Shown here in pieces: positions 56,439 to 64,000 of a stretch of 64,000 nt of DNA. The position numbers were made by a program, and so were the translations under genes. The stretch covers positions 2,329,630-2,393,629 of the forward strand of contig JNVV01000002.1 in the NCBI GenBank assembly GCA_000733355.1. The letters are read 5' to 3'. This DNA comes from Falciphora oryzae. Lineage: Eukaryota; Ascomycota; Sordariomycetes; Magnaporthales; Magnaporthaceae. Position 1 is the first letter of the stretch; the number at the start of each line of letters is the position of its first letter. The notes under the pieces are model-generated. The model saw nothing but the letters and a program-made list of their open reading frames with translations. It ran no database searches and was not told the DNA's origin.

Positions 56439-57234
56439 GGTCTTTTTTTTTTTTTTTTTTTTTTTTTTGGATAAGCAACAATCACACAAAGTCACATTCA
56501 GGTATAATATCGAAACTTTGACACTATTCGTCCCATGTATTCTGCTATATCGAGCAAGAGCTATCATCAGTTGTTTACGCTGTTAATATAGACCAAGATA
56601 AATATGTCTAACCGCCGGATCCCAGCTCTCGAGATTGATCTTCCCCCAGTTCTAAATTCCCAACTGTCGTCATGTATAGAACAGCCTACATTGATATCCG
56701 GAGTGAGTTTCCTATATTGAAGCAATACTCTTTCTCTTTGAGGACCTCCTGGCGATCCTTGGAGAGCCGACATGTGAAGTTCCCAAAAACTATCGACTGG
56801 GCGTATCCGTCCATTAGAAATAGTTGCCCTTCTTGGATTGGTGTGGAGGTAGGGTAGCCGTTTTTGGGCTGTTTACTTTTCCCTCTATTCCCGAAAATTA
56901 TCCCATTGGTTAGAAAAGGGTCCTGTGTGTGGAATTAATATTTATGAATAAATTCAGCCTTCTACACTAACCTGTATAGTTAACTATCCAAGGAACTTGA
57001 CTGTAGGTAATTACCAGACAGAATCCCAAAAGTATCACTCACCATATTCCTCAACTTTCCTATTTATAGCTTTTGCCCATCCTTGCTCTTTTATATGATC
57101 TCTATCGTCTGGGGACAAAGAATCGGTTATCGTTACATCCTAGAGTCATCAGGAAGGACTACTACTTTCTACGAAACTGAAGGCTATTGCTAGTGACTCC
57201 CGTAGCCGGTTCGGCTTATCTCATCGAAAGTTGT
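56439..57234. other. AT-rich spacer between two solo LTRs
   Basis: Begins with a T-run of about 25 bases after GACGGTC. It is much more AT-rich than the surroundings. Its minus strand has short protein-like patches broken by stops. I see no intact gene. It may be a decayed transposon or host sequence that has mutated to AT. Confidence 0.5.
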
Positions 57235-57572
57235 GGAACTGTTGGTAGGAGTTGGTACTCCTGTTGGCCCCAATGGGGGCCGGGCACGGAGATCTCCCAG
57301 GAGTGACGAACACGGATCCTAACGGTTGGTTGGATCCTCTATTGTGCGCGTGAAGAGGAAAGGGATCTATCTGCTAGAGGGGAGGGCAACGAAGCCCCTT
57401 ATATACATTGCCAACAGGGCTTGGCCCTCCAAGTCACGGGGGCCCTATGGGCCCCGTGGGCCCCGTGGGCCCCGTGGGCCCCGTGGGGCCCGGGCCTCCC
57501 AAGCCTTCCTGGCTTCCAGATCCCTTTAGTGCATGCGCCGGAATAGTGCTGGAATAATAATCCAACAGGAAC
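57235..57572 (+). mobile_element. Solo LTR 2 with 5-bp target-site duplication
   Basis: A 328-bp element, 57240-57567, begins TGTTGGTAGGAG and ends ATCCAACA, the same termini as solo LTR 1. It is flanked by GGAAC (57235-57239 and 57568-57572), a perfect duplication different from the GAGAC of copy 1. The two copies therefore inserted separately and are not the ends of one element. It contains four 9-bp GGGCCCCGT units at 57449-57484 and a TATATA-like sequence near 57401. Confidence 0.9.
57449..57484. repeat. 9-bp tandem repeat in solo LTR 2
   Basis: GGGCCCCGT repeated four times without mismatch. The flanking bases extend the GC-rich palindrome-prone tract. Solo LTR 1 lacks it, and is 27 bp shorter overall. 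Confidence 0.9.
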
Positions 57573-58940
57573 CGTTAAATTTCTGTTGGATTGCGGCTCG
57601 ACTATCATGCACCAGCAACGGCGAGTGATCGCGCCGGCGGAAATAATATTATCCAGCTGCCTGCAGCTGATACTATGACATGATCACGGCGTGGGGTGAA
57701 GGCAGGGCCCCCGAGAAAATGACGTATTTGCCCCTCCGTAAGTTTTGTTTCACTGGTGCTATCTAGCGGGAGTCACCATGGAAACGCTGGCCACAGGAGC
57801 AGCCCTCAGGTAGTCCCTTGGGATATCCGGGGAGGCTGGTTTACAACGGCGGACAGAAACTCCGTGCGCCAGGCGGGGTAGACAGTTGACACAACGAGGG
57901 GGACATCGAGAATGGGGACCTTTCTTGCTGCGAGGTTCAACCGAGACCGAGGCCGAGGACTCGTCATCGACCGCTATTTCCCGCCCGCCCGCGCGTGAGT
58001 AATTATGGGATCCGGCCTTACTCGCGACGCGGCTGCTCGAGATTTCGGCAATGTCACACTTCGAGACGGCCCAGGCACGGGCGGGAGATGGGCATTGGCC
58101 GATAAGCATAACGACAGGTACGACTCGTTTCCAGGAGTCGTTTCTATTCATGATCAGGAGCCCGAATTGCAACGTTCCTCGAGGCGCGGTGCCATTGTCG
58201 GTGCGACGCGGGGGAAATAGAAAACATCGGGTGCTACCGTACCTGAGAGTCATGAAAAGCTTGTGTTTCGATGTTTGTTTGTTCCTGGGCTATTTTTGCC
58301 GGCCGATGGTACCTTTTCTTGCAAAAGCTTCTATTCACGGGCCTCCTTCTGCGGAGTACGGAGTTCGCTGGGGCACGGGCTCTCCCCACATGCGATCCAG
58401 GGCAATAAAGTGATGGCGGAGCATTCTCCTGTTGAATGCGACCAACGCGGGCCCAAAACGGGAAAAACACGAGGAGGTCGTGTCAGGAACCTGCCCGATT
58501 GAGAGAGGCATCCACGCAACTTGTCCAGCCATGGTGGATGCAGCTGCTACCTACCCGTCCGTGTGAGCGCAACGGCTTGAGTAGCAATGGGGTAGCAATA
58601 TGCCAGGTGATCTCGCGATGTTTCTTTTTGACGTTTCGATCAAAGTTAATTGATGCTTCCGTGCGCGCGGCTGGAGTCGGTTTCCGTGGAGTGTCCTGGT
58701 GTAGATGTCGTGTATATATAATCGTCCCTCTCCTCCTCGATTGTCTGTCTCTGTTCCTTTCTCTCCATCCTCCCGATCATCGTCTAATCCTCTCACATCT
58801 TTTCCTTCGGTCTTCCGGCTTTTCCTTTTGTCTTTTCCTTTTGTCTATTTTCCCTTTTTGTCTCATCTTCACTTCCTCATTTTGATACCTGACCGTCTTC
58901 AATCGCCTCAAAAACAACAACACCAACAACAAGAAACAAA
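57573..58940. other. Intergenic and promoter of the repeat polyprotein gene
   Basis: No gene in 57573-58700. A TATA box at 58713-58721 is followed by a long CT-rich leader and an A/C-rich stretch immediately before the ATG, the layout of strongly expressed secreted-protein genes in fungi. Confidence 0.6.
58713..58721 (+). promoter_or_regulatory. TATA box of the repeat polyprotein gene
   Basis: TATATATAA lies 220-230 nt upstream of the ATG, followed by about 150 nt of CT-rich leader. Confidence 0.65.
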
Positions 58941-60146
58941 ATGCAGCTCACCGATCTTGCCAGGTTCGTGGCCTTCGTTGCCATTGCCACCCCTATCCTT
59001 GCTCAGGATGTCGACCGCTCGGCCCTCGAGGCCCGCACCCCTGCCGGCATCGACGCCGCCCCGGTGAACATCAAGGCCACCAAGCGCGAGGAGGCTGTCG
59101 TTGAGGCGCGCAGCATCGACCTGAGCGGGGCCAAGGGCGTCGCCGCTAAGCTCATGGCTCTCAAGCGCGACACCGCCAGCGAGGAGGACTGCGCCGAGGA
59201 TTCTTCCGAGTCCTCTTCCAGCGACGAGTCCTCTTCCAGCGAGGGCTCCTCTGACGAGAGCTCTTCCGACGCGAGCTCTTCTGACGAGGGCTCTTCTGAC
59301 GAGAGCTCCGAGACCACCGACGCGCAGCCCACCAAGCGCGACATCGCCACCGAGGAGGACTGCGCCGAGGATTCCCCCGAGTCCTCTTCCAGCGAGGGCT
59401 CATCCGACGCGAGCTCATCTGACGAGGGCTCCTCTGAAGAGAGCTCCGAGGAGGACGCCAGCGAGACCACCGACATGCAGCCCACCAAGCGCGATATCGC
59501 CAGCGAGGAGGACTGCGCCGAGGATTCTTCCGAGTCTTCTTCCAGCGAGGGCTCCTCTGACGCGAGCTCATCTGACGAGGGCGCCTCTGACGAGAGCTCC
59601 GAGGAGGGCGCCAGCGAGGCCACCGACATGCAGCCCACCAAGCGCCACGCCGCCCTGCAGCCGCGCCTAGACCCCATCAGCATCACCGCCATCGCCAGTG
59701 CGGGCGTCCAGGCTCTCGGCGGCGTCGTCAAGGGCATCAAGAATTGGATCAGCAAGAAGAAGCACGGTAGCAGCAGCAGCAGCAGCAGCAGCAGCTACGA
59801 GAAGCGCGACGAGGATGCTGCCACCCTCGACGCTCGCGCCTTCGACTTCGTCGGCCTCACCAACGGCATCGCCCAGGGCGCCCAGGCCATCGGCAGCATT
59901 TTCCAGACCTTCAGGAACCTCAAGAGCGGAGGCAGCAGCTCCAAGGCCAGCGCCCCCGCCGCCAGCGAGGAGACTGCCGGCGCCGCCGCCAGCGACGAGT
60001 CTGCCAGCGACGAGAGCGCCAGCTCCAGCTCTGCCAGCGAGGAGACTGCCAGCGACGAGAGCGCCAGCTCCAGCTCTGCCAGCGATGAGGGCAGCTACGA
60101 GAAGCGCTCAGTCGTGGTAAAGCGCGCGGTGGTCTGGACTGCTTAA
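58941..60146 (+). CDS. Secreted Kex2-processed repeat polyprotein, 401 residues
   Basis: One intronless frame. Residues 1 to about 22 form a signal peptide (hydrophobic FVAFVAIATPILAQ). Dibasic Lys-Arg sites, the Kex2 signal, occur at 48-49, 75-76, 132-133, 183-184, 234-235, 288-289, 388-389 and 394-395. Between 77 and 235 lie three tandem units of 57, 51 and 51 residues: each begins D-[TI]-A-[ST]-EEDCAEDS, continues with acidic Ser-rich sequence (SSSSEGSSDASSSDEG) and ends QPTKR. Each unit has one Cys. The rest alternates two similar hydrophobic, amphipathic-looking stretches (about 244-270 and 300-326) with Ser/Ala/Glu-rich linkers; poly-Ser from AGC codons precedes YEKR at 286-289, and YEKR recurs at 386-389. 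The last peptide after KR is AVVWTA. It fits the fungal KEP class (Kex2-processed repeat proteins). No named family recognised; activity unknown. Confidence 0.85.
   Translation: MQLTDLARFVAFVAIATPILAQDVDRSALEARTPAGIDAAPVNIKATKREEAVVEARSIDLSGAKGVAAKLMALKRDTASEEDCAEDSSESSSSDESSSSEGSSDESSSDASSSDEGSSDESSETTDAQPTKRDIATEEDCAEDSPESSSSEGSSDASSSDEGSSEESSEEDASETTDMQPTKRDIASEEDCAEDSSESSSSEGSSDASSSDEGASDESSEEGASEATDMQPTKRHAALQPRLDPISITAIASAGVQALGGVVKGIKNWISKKKHGSSSSSSSSSYEKRDEDAATLDARAFDFVGLTNGIAQGAQAIGSIFQTFRNLKSGGSSSKASAPAASEETAGAAASDESASDESASSSSASEETASDESASSSSASDEGSYEKRSVVVKRAVVWTA
59163..59645 (+). repeat. Three coding tandem repeats bounded by Lys-Arg sites
   Basis: DNA of the three units starting after the codons at 59163, 59334 and 59487 and closing at 59640. 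Unit 1 is six codons longer than units 2 and 3, from an extra run of Ser/Asp codons. Similarity extends to third codon positions, pointing to recent duplication or gene conversion. Confidence 0.85.
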
Positions 60147-61183
60147 AGTCCAACCGTCGGTTCCTCGAGGCTTAATCAACCTCGAGCTCTCCCCTGTTAT
60201 GTCTTGATATGTGCGGCGTTTTTTTGTATTTTCAAATAGGTCGGGTTCAGTTTTAGTAGTTGGTCGGCGTGCCAAACGGTTCAGGTTATCAATTTTATTT
60301 CACTTCTTCATCTTCTGGTCCTTGATTCTGGCTCCCTTGTGACCTTGCAGTGATTTGGCTCTTGTACAGCAGTTTGCCATCGACATCGTAGCTATTTCGG
60401 CGCCTTTCCGCAGGAGAGGGGTGCTTTGGCCCCTGTGGCCATGGGTCTCGCCCTCTTTAGCTGCCGGCCGATTCATCCCCTCGCAAAAAGCGCTATTGAG
60501 CACTAGACATGGCCTGGTCTCGGAAGTCGTGCTGATGGAGATGGAGATGAGTGAGGATTTGGCGAAGTTGTTGTCGTCGTGGATAACGTGATTTACATGG
60601 TTGCCTTGTGCTTGATACTGAAGATAGAAATAGGCATTGCATAGTCTCTTGGCCAATTGGCTAAGAGCTCTCGTTTTAATGTCCGGCCCTGAACTTGTCG
60701 CCTCAAGCACGCAATACATTACTGTAACAAGACCCCGGCTTGGATCTCAAATCATTCCTACGTGTGCACAACCTCCCGCACACACAAGACATATACAGTC
60801 CTCACCTGGGCTTCTGGTCCAAGATCTTCTACATTTGGACCGCTATTGTCGCCAACCTGGGGAAGTGCGTGGACTGGCGCTAGCTCTTTGGACAAATGCC
60901 GAGAGCGGCGCGGATGCGGGCGCATTGCCAGTACCTGTCGTTGGTTTGGTGACCCCGCAGAATGCCTATACGGCCTACCTAATCCTGGTGCTAGCGAGGT
61001 ACGATCTCGGGGAAGTCACGAGAAATGCGCCTATCTTATCCCACTGTAGATTCGATATTCTAGTGCCCAGCACTCCCCTGAAACCAAGACTTTCTTCACC
61101 TTGGTGCGTCTATTACTGTAAACTCGCTGTTTGATCTGGAAAGAATTACTACCGTTCGGATGGGGACCGGACTTCATTTCGGG
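60147..61183. other. Intergenic between convergent genes
   Basis: 3' flanks of the repeat polyprotein (+) and the DapA-family gene (-). Frames such as 60300-60719 (-) have no recognisable features. Confidence 0.5.
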
Positions 61184-62188
61184 TCAAGCCTTGGCCGCCT
61201 CAGCCAAACCCTCCTCGATCTTGGCGACCTCCTCCATGAGCCGCACGCACCTGGCCTTGTCCGCGTCCGCGGGCCCCAGGTACGGCTTGCGGGGCAGCAT
61301 CTTGCGCTCGGCGCCCTCGACGCCGGCCTTGGAGGCGGAGAAGACGGCGGCGGCGTACTTTGTCATGGCGATGCCGCTCTTGCAGGGCCGCTCGGCCAGG
61401 GCGGCCTTCTTGTGCAGCTCCAGGGCCTCGATGCGCTTGGCGACCTGGTCGGCGCCCGTGGCGGCCACGGCCTCGGTCCACAGCTGGTAGATGCGCGAGA
61501 CGGTGCGCGGGAAGACGTTGCCGAAGGCGGCGATGCAGCCGGCGCTGCCGACGGCGAGCCCGCCGAGCAAAAAGTCGGACTGGCCGCCGAAGACGGCGAA
61601 GCGGCTGCTGGGGAGCTCGGCGGCCAGGCGCACGATCTTGGCGACGCTGCCGCACGTCAGCTTGACGCCGACGATCTGCGGGTGGCGGCGGGCCAGGGCG
61701 GCGATGGCGTCCGAGTCCAGGTCGACGCCGTTGCAGACGGCGGGGAAGTTGTACAGGACGATGGGCAGGGGGCTGGAGGCGGCGATGTCGGCGTAGAAGG
61801 CGTCGACAACGGCCGTGGTGGTGGCCTTGCCGAAGTAGCCAGGGGGCAGGATGAGGACCGAGTTGGCACCGGCGGCGGCAGCATCGGCGATGAACTCCTT
61901 GACCTGAGCGGTCGAGTGGCCGCTGGCGCCGGCCATGATGGGGAAGTCGGGCCCGACGGCGGCGCGGGCGGTCTCGAGGAGCCCGCGGCGCTCCTCGCGG
62001 GTGAGCAGGAAGGTCTCGGCATTGGTGCCCAGGACGACGAGCCCGGCCAGGCCCGAGGCAGCAAGGTGCGCATAGTATTTCTTCTGGTCGTCGAGCAGCA
62101 GCTTGTCCGTGTCGGGGTCGAAGAGCGTGACTGCCGGCGCCCACACCCCTGAGGGCGGGACTTTGAAGGGCTTGACGAGCTCAGACAT
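61184..62188 (-). CDS. DapA/N-acetylneuraminate lyase family aldolase
   Basis: One intronless frame of 334 residues. A (beta/alpha)8 class I aldolase: the Schiff-base lysine is K176 in IVGVKLTCG, and the conserved Tyr is Y146 in VLYNFPAVCNG. The pyruvate-carboxylate loop, usually GTTGE, reads GTNAE at 54-58, a common change in fungal members. Such fungal proteins include 2-keto-3-deoxy-L-galactonate aldolase, 4-hydroxy-2-oxoglutarate aldolase and uncharacterised paralogues; fungi make lysine through alpha-aminoadipate, so a biosynthetic dihydrodipicolinate role is unlikely. Substrate cannot be set from sequence. The ATG at 62188 is preferred because the family-typical VWAPAVTLFD starts at residue 15. 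The F-box gene is divergent on the other side. Confidence 0.88.
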   Translation of the reverse strand: MSELVKPFKVPPSGVWAPAVTLFDPDTDKLLLDDQKKYYAHLAASGLAGLVVLGTNAETFLLTREERRGLLETARAAVGPDFPIMAGASGHSTAQVKEFIADAAAAGANSVLILPPGYFGKATTTAVVDAFYADIAASSPLPIVLYNFPAVCNGVDLDSDAIAALARRHPQIVGVKLTCGSVAKIVRLAAELPSSRFAVFGGQSDFLLGGLAVGSAGCIAAFGNVFPRTVSRIYQLWTEAVAATGADQVAKRIEALELHKKAALAERPCKSGIAMTKYAAAVFSASKAGVEGAERKMLPRKPYLGPADADKARCVRLMEEVAKIEEGLAEAAKA

Positions 62189-62856
62189 GATGATGGCCTG
62201 GCGCGGCTATTCTTGCCCGGGAAAGAAGAAGGGAAAAAGAAAAGAAACAAACTGGTGGGGGACAGCGAGTGAGTGAGGAAGTAGCAGCCCAAAAAAACAA
62301 ACAATCTCGACAACGCAGTTCCCCTCCGGCGCCGAAAACGGGGGCCGGTCGGGCGGTACTGGGCCGAGCCGAGTTGACAATCTGCGGGGTTGCAGCAAGT
62401 CAAGAATCCGAGAAGCGCATCAAGTGGGGGCTGGCGTGTTTACTTGAGCTCTTTGGGGGTTGCCTAGGAACTCCCGTCAGCCAACCGCCAATCGGACGAA
62501 CCAACGACCGCCAGACGTTTGAGAGGCCAAACGGAGTGGCTGAAACGGGACATGCAGGGCCGCCAGTTATTGCTGCCTGCCTGACGCAATCGAGCTAAAT
62601 AAAGCTTCCCCTATGTGCGATGCCGTGCACCCATTGGCGCAACCGTCCAACAGCAATGCACATGCTAGCACTTGACTGTAGGGATCTGCGGAGGGCTAGG
62701 GGTAGGTCGGCTTGGCCGGGTATATGGTAGTTCAAACGGCTGCCTGTTTCTTATCGCTGCTCAAAACATTCAAGGTGATAGATACCACACGTAAAGTCCA
62801 GCTCGGCTCTGCCCGCCCCATTGACCCCCATCCAACAACCTCACCAGCCCACAAAG
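62189..62856. other. Divergent promoter region
   Basis: Shared upstream region of the aldolase (-) and the F-box gene (+). No gene seen. Confidence 0.5.
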
Positions 62857-63945
62857 ATGTGGCAGACAGAGCGCGCCCAGGCCCTGGGCCAACAGGTCAT
62901 GAGCACCGGCGAGCTGCTCATGAACGTCCTGTACCACCTCGACCAGCGGACCCTCCTCTGCTCCGCCCTCCGCGTCTGCCGCGAGTGGAACGAGCTGATC
63001 GAGACCACTCCAGACATCCAGCACCGCCACTTCCTGAGCCCCATGCCGCAAACGGATACGCGGCGCTCTTCAGCCCTCGACTGGGACGACGGCGGCGGAG
63101 GCGACGGCAGCACCAGCAACAAGACCCCGCCGGTCCGGCTCAACCCCCTGCTCACCGAGATCTTCCGCCCCTTCTTCACCCCGAGCAACGCACCCAGCCG
63201 CAACGCCTTCCGCAGCGTCTTCTCCAGCAGCCCGGACTGGAGCCGGGGCGCCCGCGAGCCCGAGGGCCAGACGCCCGAGTCCCTCGCTAAGTTCTGCCGC
63301 CTCCTCCGCCCGGGCGCCCGCTGGCGCCGCGTGCTGACCCAGCAGCCCCCCGTCCGGCGCCTGGGGCTCTGGGTCCAGCGCCAGGGCGACACCCGGCCGC
63401 CGCCCAGGGCCGCCGCCGCCGCCGCCAACAACACCAACAACAACAACCCCGCCGCCGCCGCCGCCGCCGCCATGACGGCAGTCACCGACAACGGCAACTT
63501 CTTCGTCGTCGAGTACCCGGACGGCCTGCGCATGGGCGACCTGTACGACCTCTGCCTGGGCCCGCCGCGCGCCCCGAACCTCAGCTTCCGGCCCTTCTGG
63601 AGCCCGCAGACCCCGGGGCTCCGGCGGCCGCTCGGCCACAGGGACGGCGACGGCCGCGGCCGCCTGAGCCGCGCTCGGACGGGCGGCGCCCAGGACAAGG
63701 AGCTGATGAGCGTGCTGCAGAGCGCGGCCCTCCAGTTCAGCGTCCTGGGCGGCGGAGGCGAGGGGGAGGGGGAGGCTGCCGCCGCCGCCGCCGCCGCTCA
63801 TCAGGGGTGGCAGGGCGTCGACGCCGTGCTGCGGCTCTTCAAGCTCAACACCTCGTGGGCCCCGCCCGCCAACAAGGTCCGCCACCTCGACTTCATGCAA
63901 CAGTTTCGGTTCCCCGAGGCCGGGGCTGCGGCGGTCGTGGTGTAG
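62857..63945 (+). CDS. F-box-like protein, 362 residues
   Basis: One intronless frame. The start at 62857 (MWQTERAQALGQQ) is preferred because the frame upstream has no ATG. Residues about 15-62 match an F-box-like helix set: STGELLMNVLYHLDQRTLLCSALRVCREWNELIE, with the hydrophobic and Trp positions of the fold. The rest shows no WD40, LRR or Kelch repeats. Alanine runs encoded by GCC repeats (63406-63431, 63450-63471, 63778-63799) and an Asn-rich patch interrupt a fairly Arg/Pro-rich sequence. A substrate adaptor for an SCF ubiquitin ligase is inferred; the weak C-terminal domain means substrate is unknown. It is a lone fungal F-box gene, probably of a fast-evolving family. Confidence 0.72.
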   Translation: MWQTERAQALGQQVMSTGELLMNVLYHLDQRTLLCSALRVCREWNELIETTPDIQHRHFLSPMPQTDTRRSSALDWDDGGGGDGSTSNKTPPVRLNPLLTEIFRPFFTPSNAPSRNAFRSVFSSSPDWSRGAREPEGQTPESLAKFCRLLRPGARWRRVLTQQPPVRRLGLWVQRQGDTRPPPRAAAAAANNTNNNNPAAAAAAAMTAVTDNGNFFVVEYPDGLRMGDLYDLCLGPPRAPNLSFRPFWSPQTPGLRRPLGHRDGDGRGRLSRARTGGAQDKELMSVLQSAALQFSVLGGGGEGEGEAAAAAAAAHQGWQGVDAVLRLFKLNTSWAPPANKVRHLDFMQQFRFPEAGAAAVVV

Positions 63946-64000
63946 CTTTCCGCCAAGGCTTTCTTGTTCGAGTCGGGTTGGGAAAGAACTGGTCGACAAC

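Noticed and set aside
56133..57567. One intact LTR retrotransposon with LTRs at both ends
   Set aside because: Each LTR has its own target-site duplication, the ends differ, and the 0.8-kb interior has no gag or pol.
59768..59795. AGC-repeat microsatellite as a separate element
   Set aside because: It is in frame and encodes the poly-Ser tract of the polyprotein, so it is reported as part of that gene.
61160..62152. 330-residue plus frame and 314-residue minus frame over the aldolase gene
   Set aside because: Both are other-frame shadows; the catalytic Lys and Tyr lie only in the 334-residue minus frame.
1..64000. tRNA genes, CRISPR arrays and bacterial-type operons
   Set aside because: I looked for T-arm consensus on both strands and for regularly spaced direct repeats. 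A GTTCGACTCC-like string in the dehydrogenase intron (about 36135-36145, minus) does not fold into a T-arm. Short-repeat arrays are microsatellites.

Overview
The window is nuclear DNA from a filamentous ascomycete, most likely a Sordariomycete. Genes are GC-rich and interrupted by short introns (about 50-110 nt) with GTRNGT donors, CTAAC/CTGAC branch sites and YAG acceptors. Typical fungal families are present: a Zn2Cys6 regulator, a fungal class I terpene cyclase, a PET8-type carrier, MIX23/Cid2, UPF0643, a GT31-like glycosyltransferase and small secreted proteins. A 154-N gap at 24675-24828 marks it as a draft assembly. I see no bacterial operons, CRISPR arrays, rRNA or convincing tRNA genes. 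I found 21 protein-coding genes and rebuilt the intron-exon structures by hand from splice signals and reading-frame continuity; all product names come from recognised motifs, not searches.

Layout. 0.7-2.4 kb: sphingoid long-chain-base kinase (+). 3.1-4.0 kb: orphan protein (-). 5.6-7.2 kb: type II membrane glycosyltransferase (+), with telomere-like repeats in its first intron. 7.5-9.1 kb: five-exon terpene cyclase (-). 11.2-11.6 kb: small secreted protein (-). 12.3-16.5 kb: a 1,328-residue protein with three CbxX-type AAA+ modules (-). 17.6-19.6 kb: membrane-anchored orphan (+). 21.5-22.1 kb: eight-cysteine secreted protein (+). 23.8-25.1 kb: lectin-like beta-propeller gene interrupted by the gap and an apparent frameshift (+). 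25.8-26.9 kb: mitochondrial S-adenosylmethionine (SAM) carrier with a GC-AG intron (+). 28.4-36.2 kb: housekeeping genes (UPF0643, eIF3h, S-adenosylhomocysteine hydrolase, D-2-hydroxyacid dehydrogenase). 37.5-41.0 kb: Zn2Cys6 transcription factor (-). 41.0-47.9 kb: about 7 kb with no supportable gene. 47.9-55.7 kb: ankyrin protein, NatA subunit Nat1 and MIX23 (all -). 56.1-57.6 kb: two solo LTRs, each with its own perfect 5-bp target-site duplication. 58.9-60.1 kb: a secreted, Kex2-processed repeat polyprotein (+). 61.2-63.9 kb: DapA-family aldolase (-) and F-box protein (+), divergently arranged.

Most genes are independent housekeeping or orphan loci and do not form one pathway. The terpene cyclase has no P450, transporter or regulator beside it, so it is not an obvious biosynthetic cluster. 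Two genes touch the methyl cycle (mitochondrial SAM import and SAH hydrolysis), but they lie about 6 kb apart with unrelated genes between. The least ordinary part is the secretory set: two small secreted proteins, the lectin and above all the Kex2 repeat polyprotein at 58.9-60.1 kb, which is the best candidate here for an undescribed peptide system.
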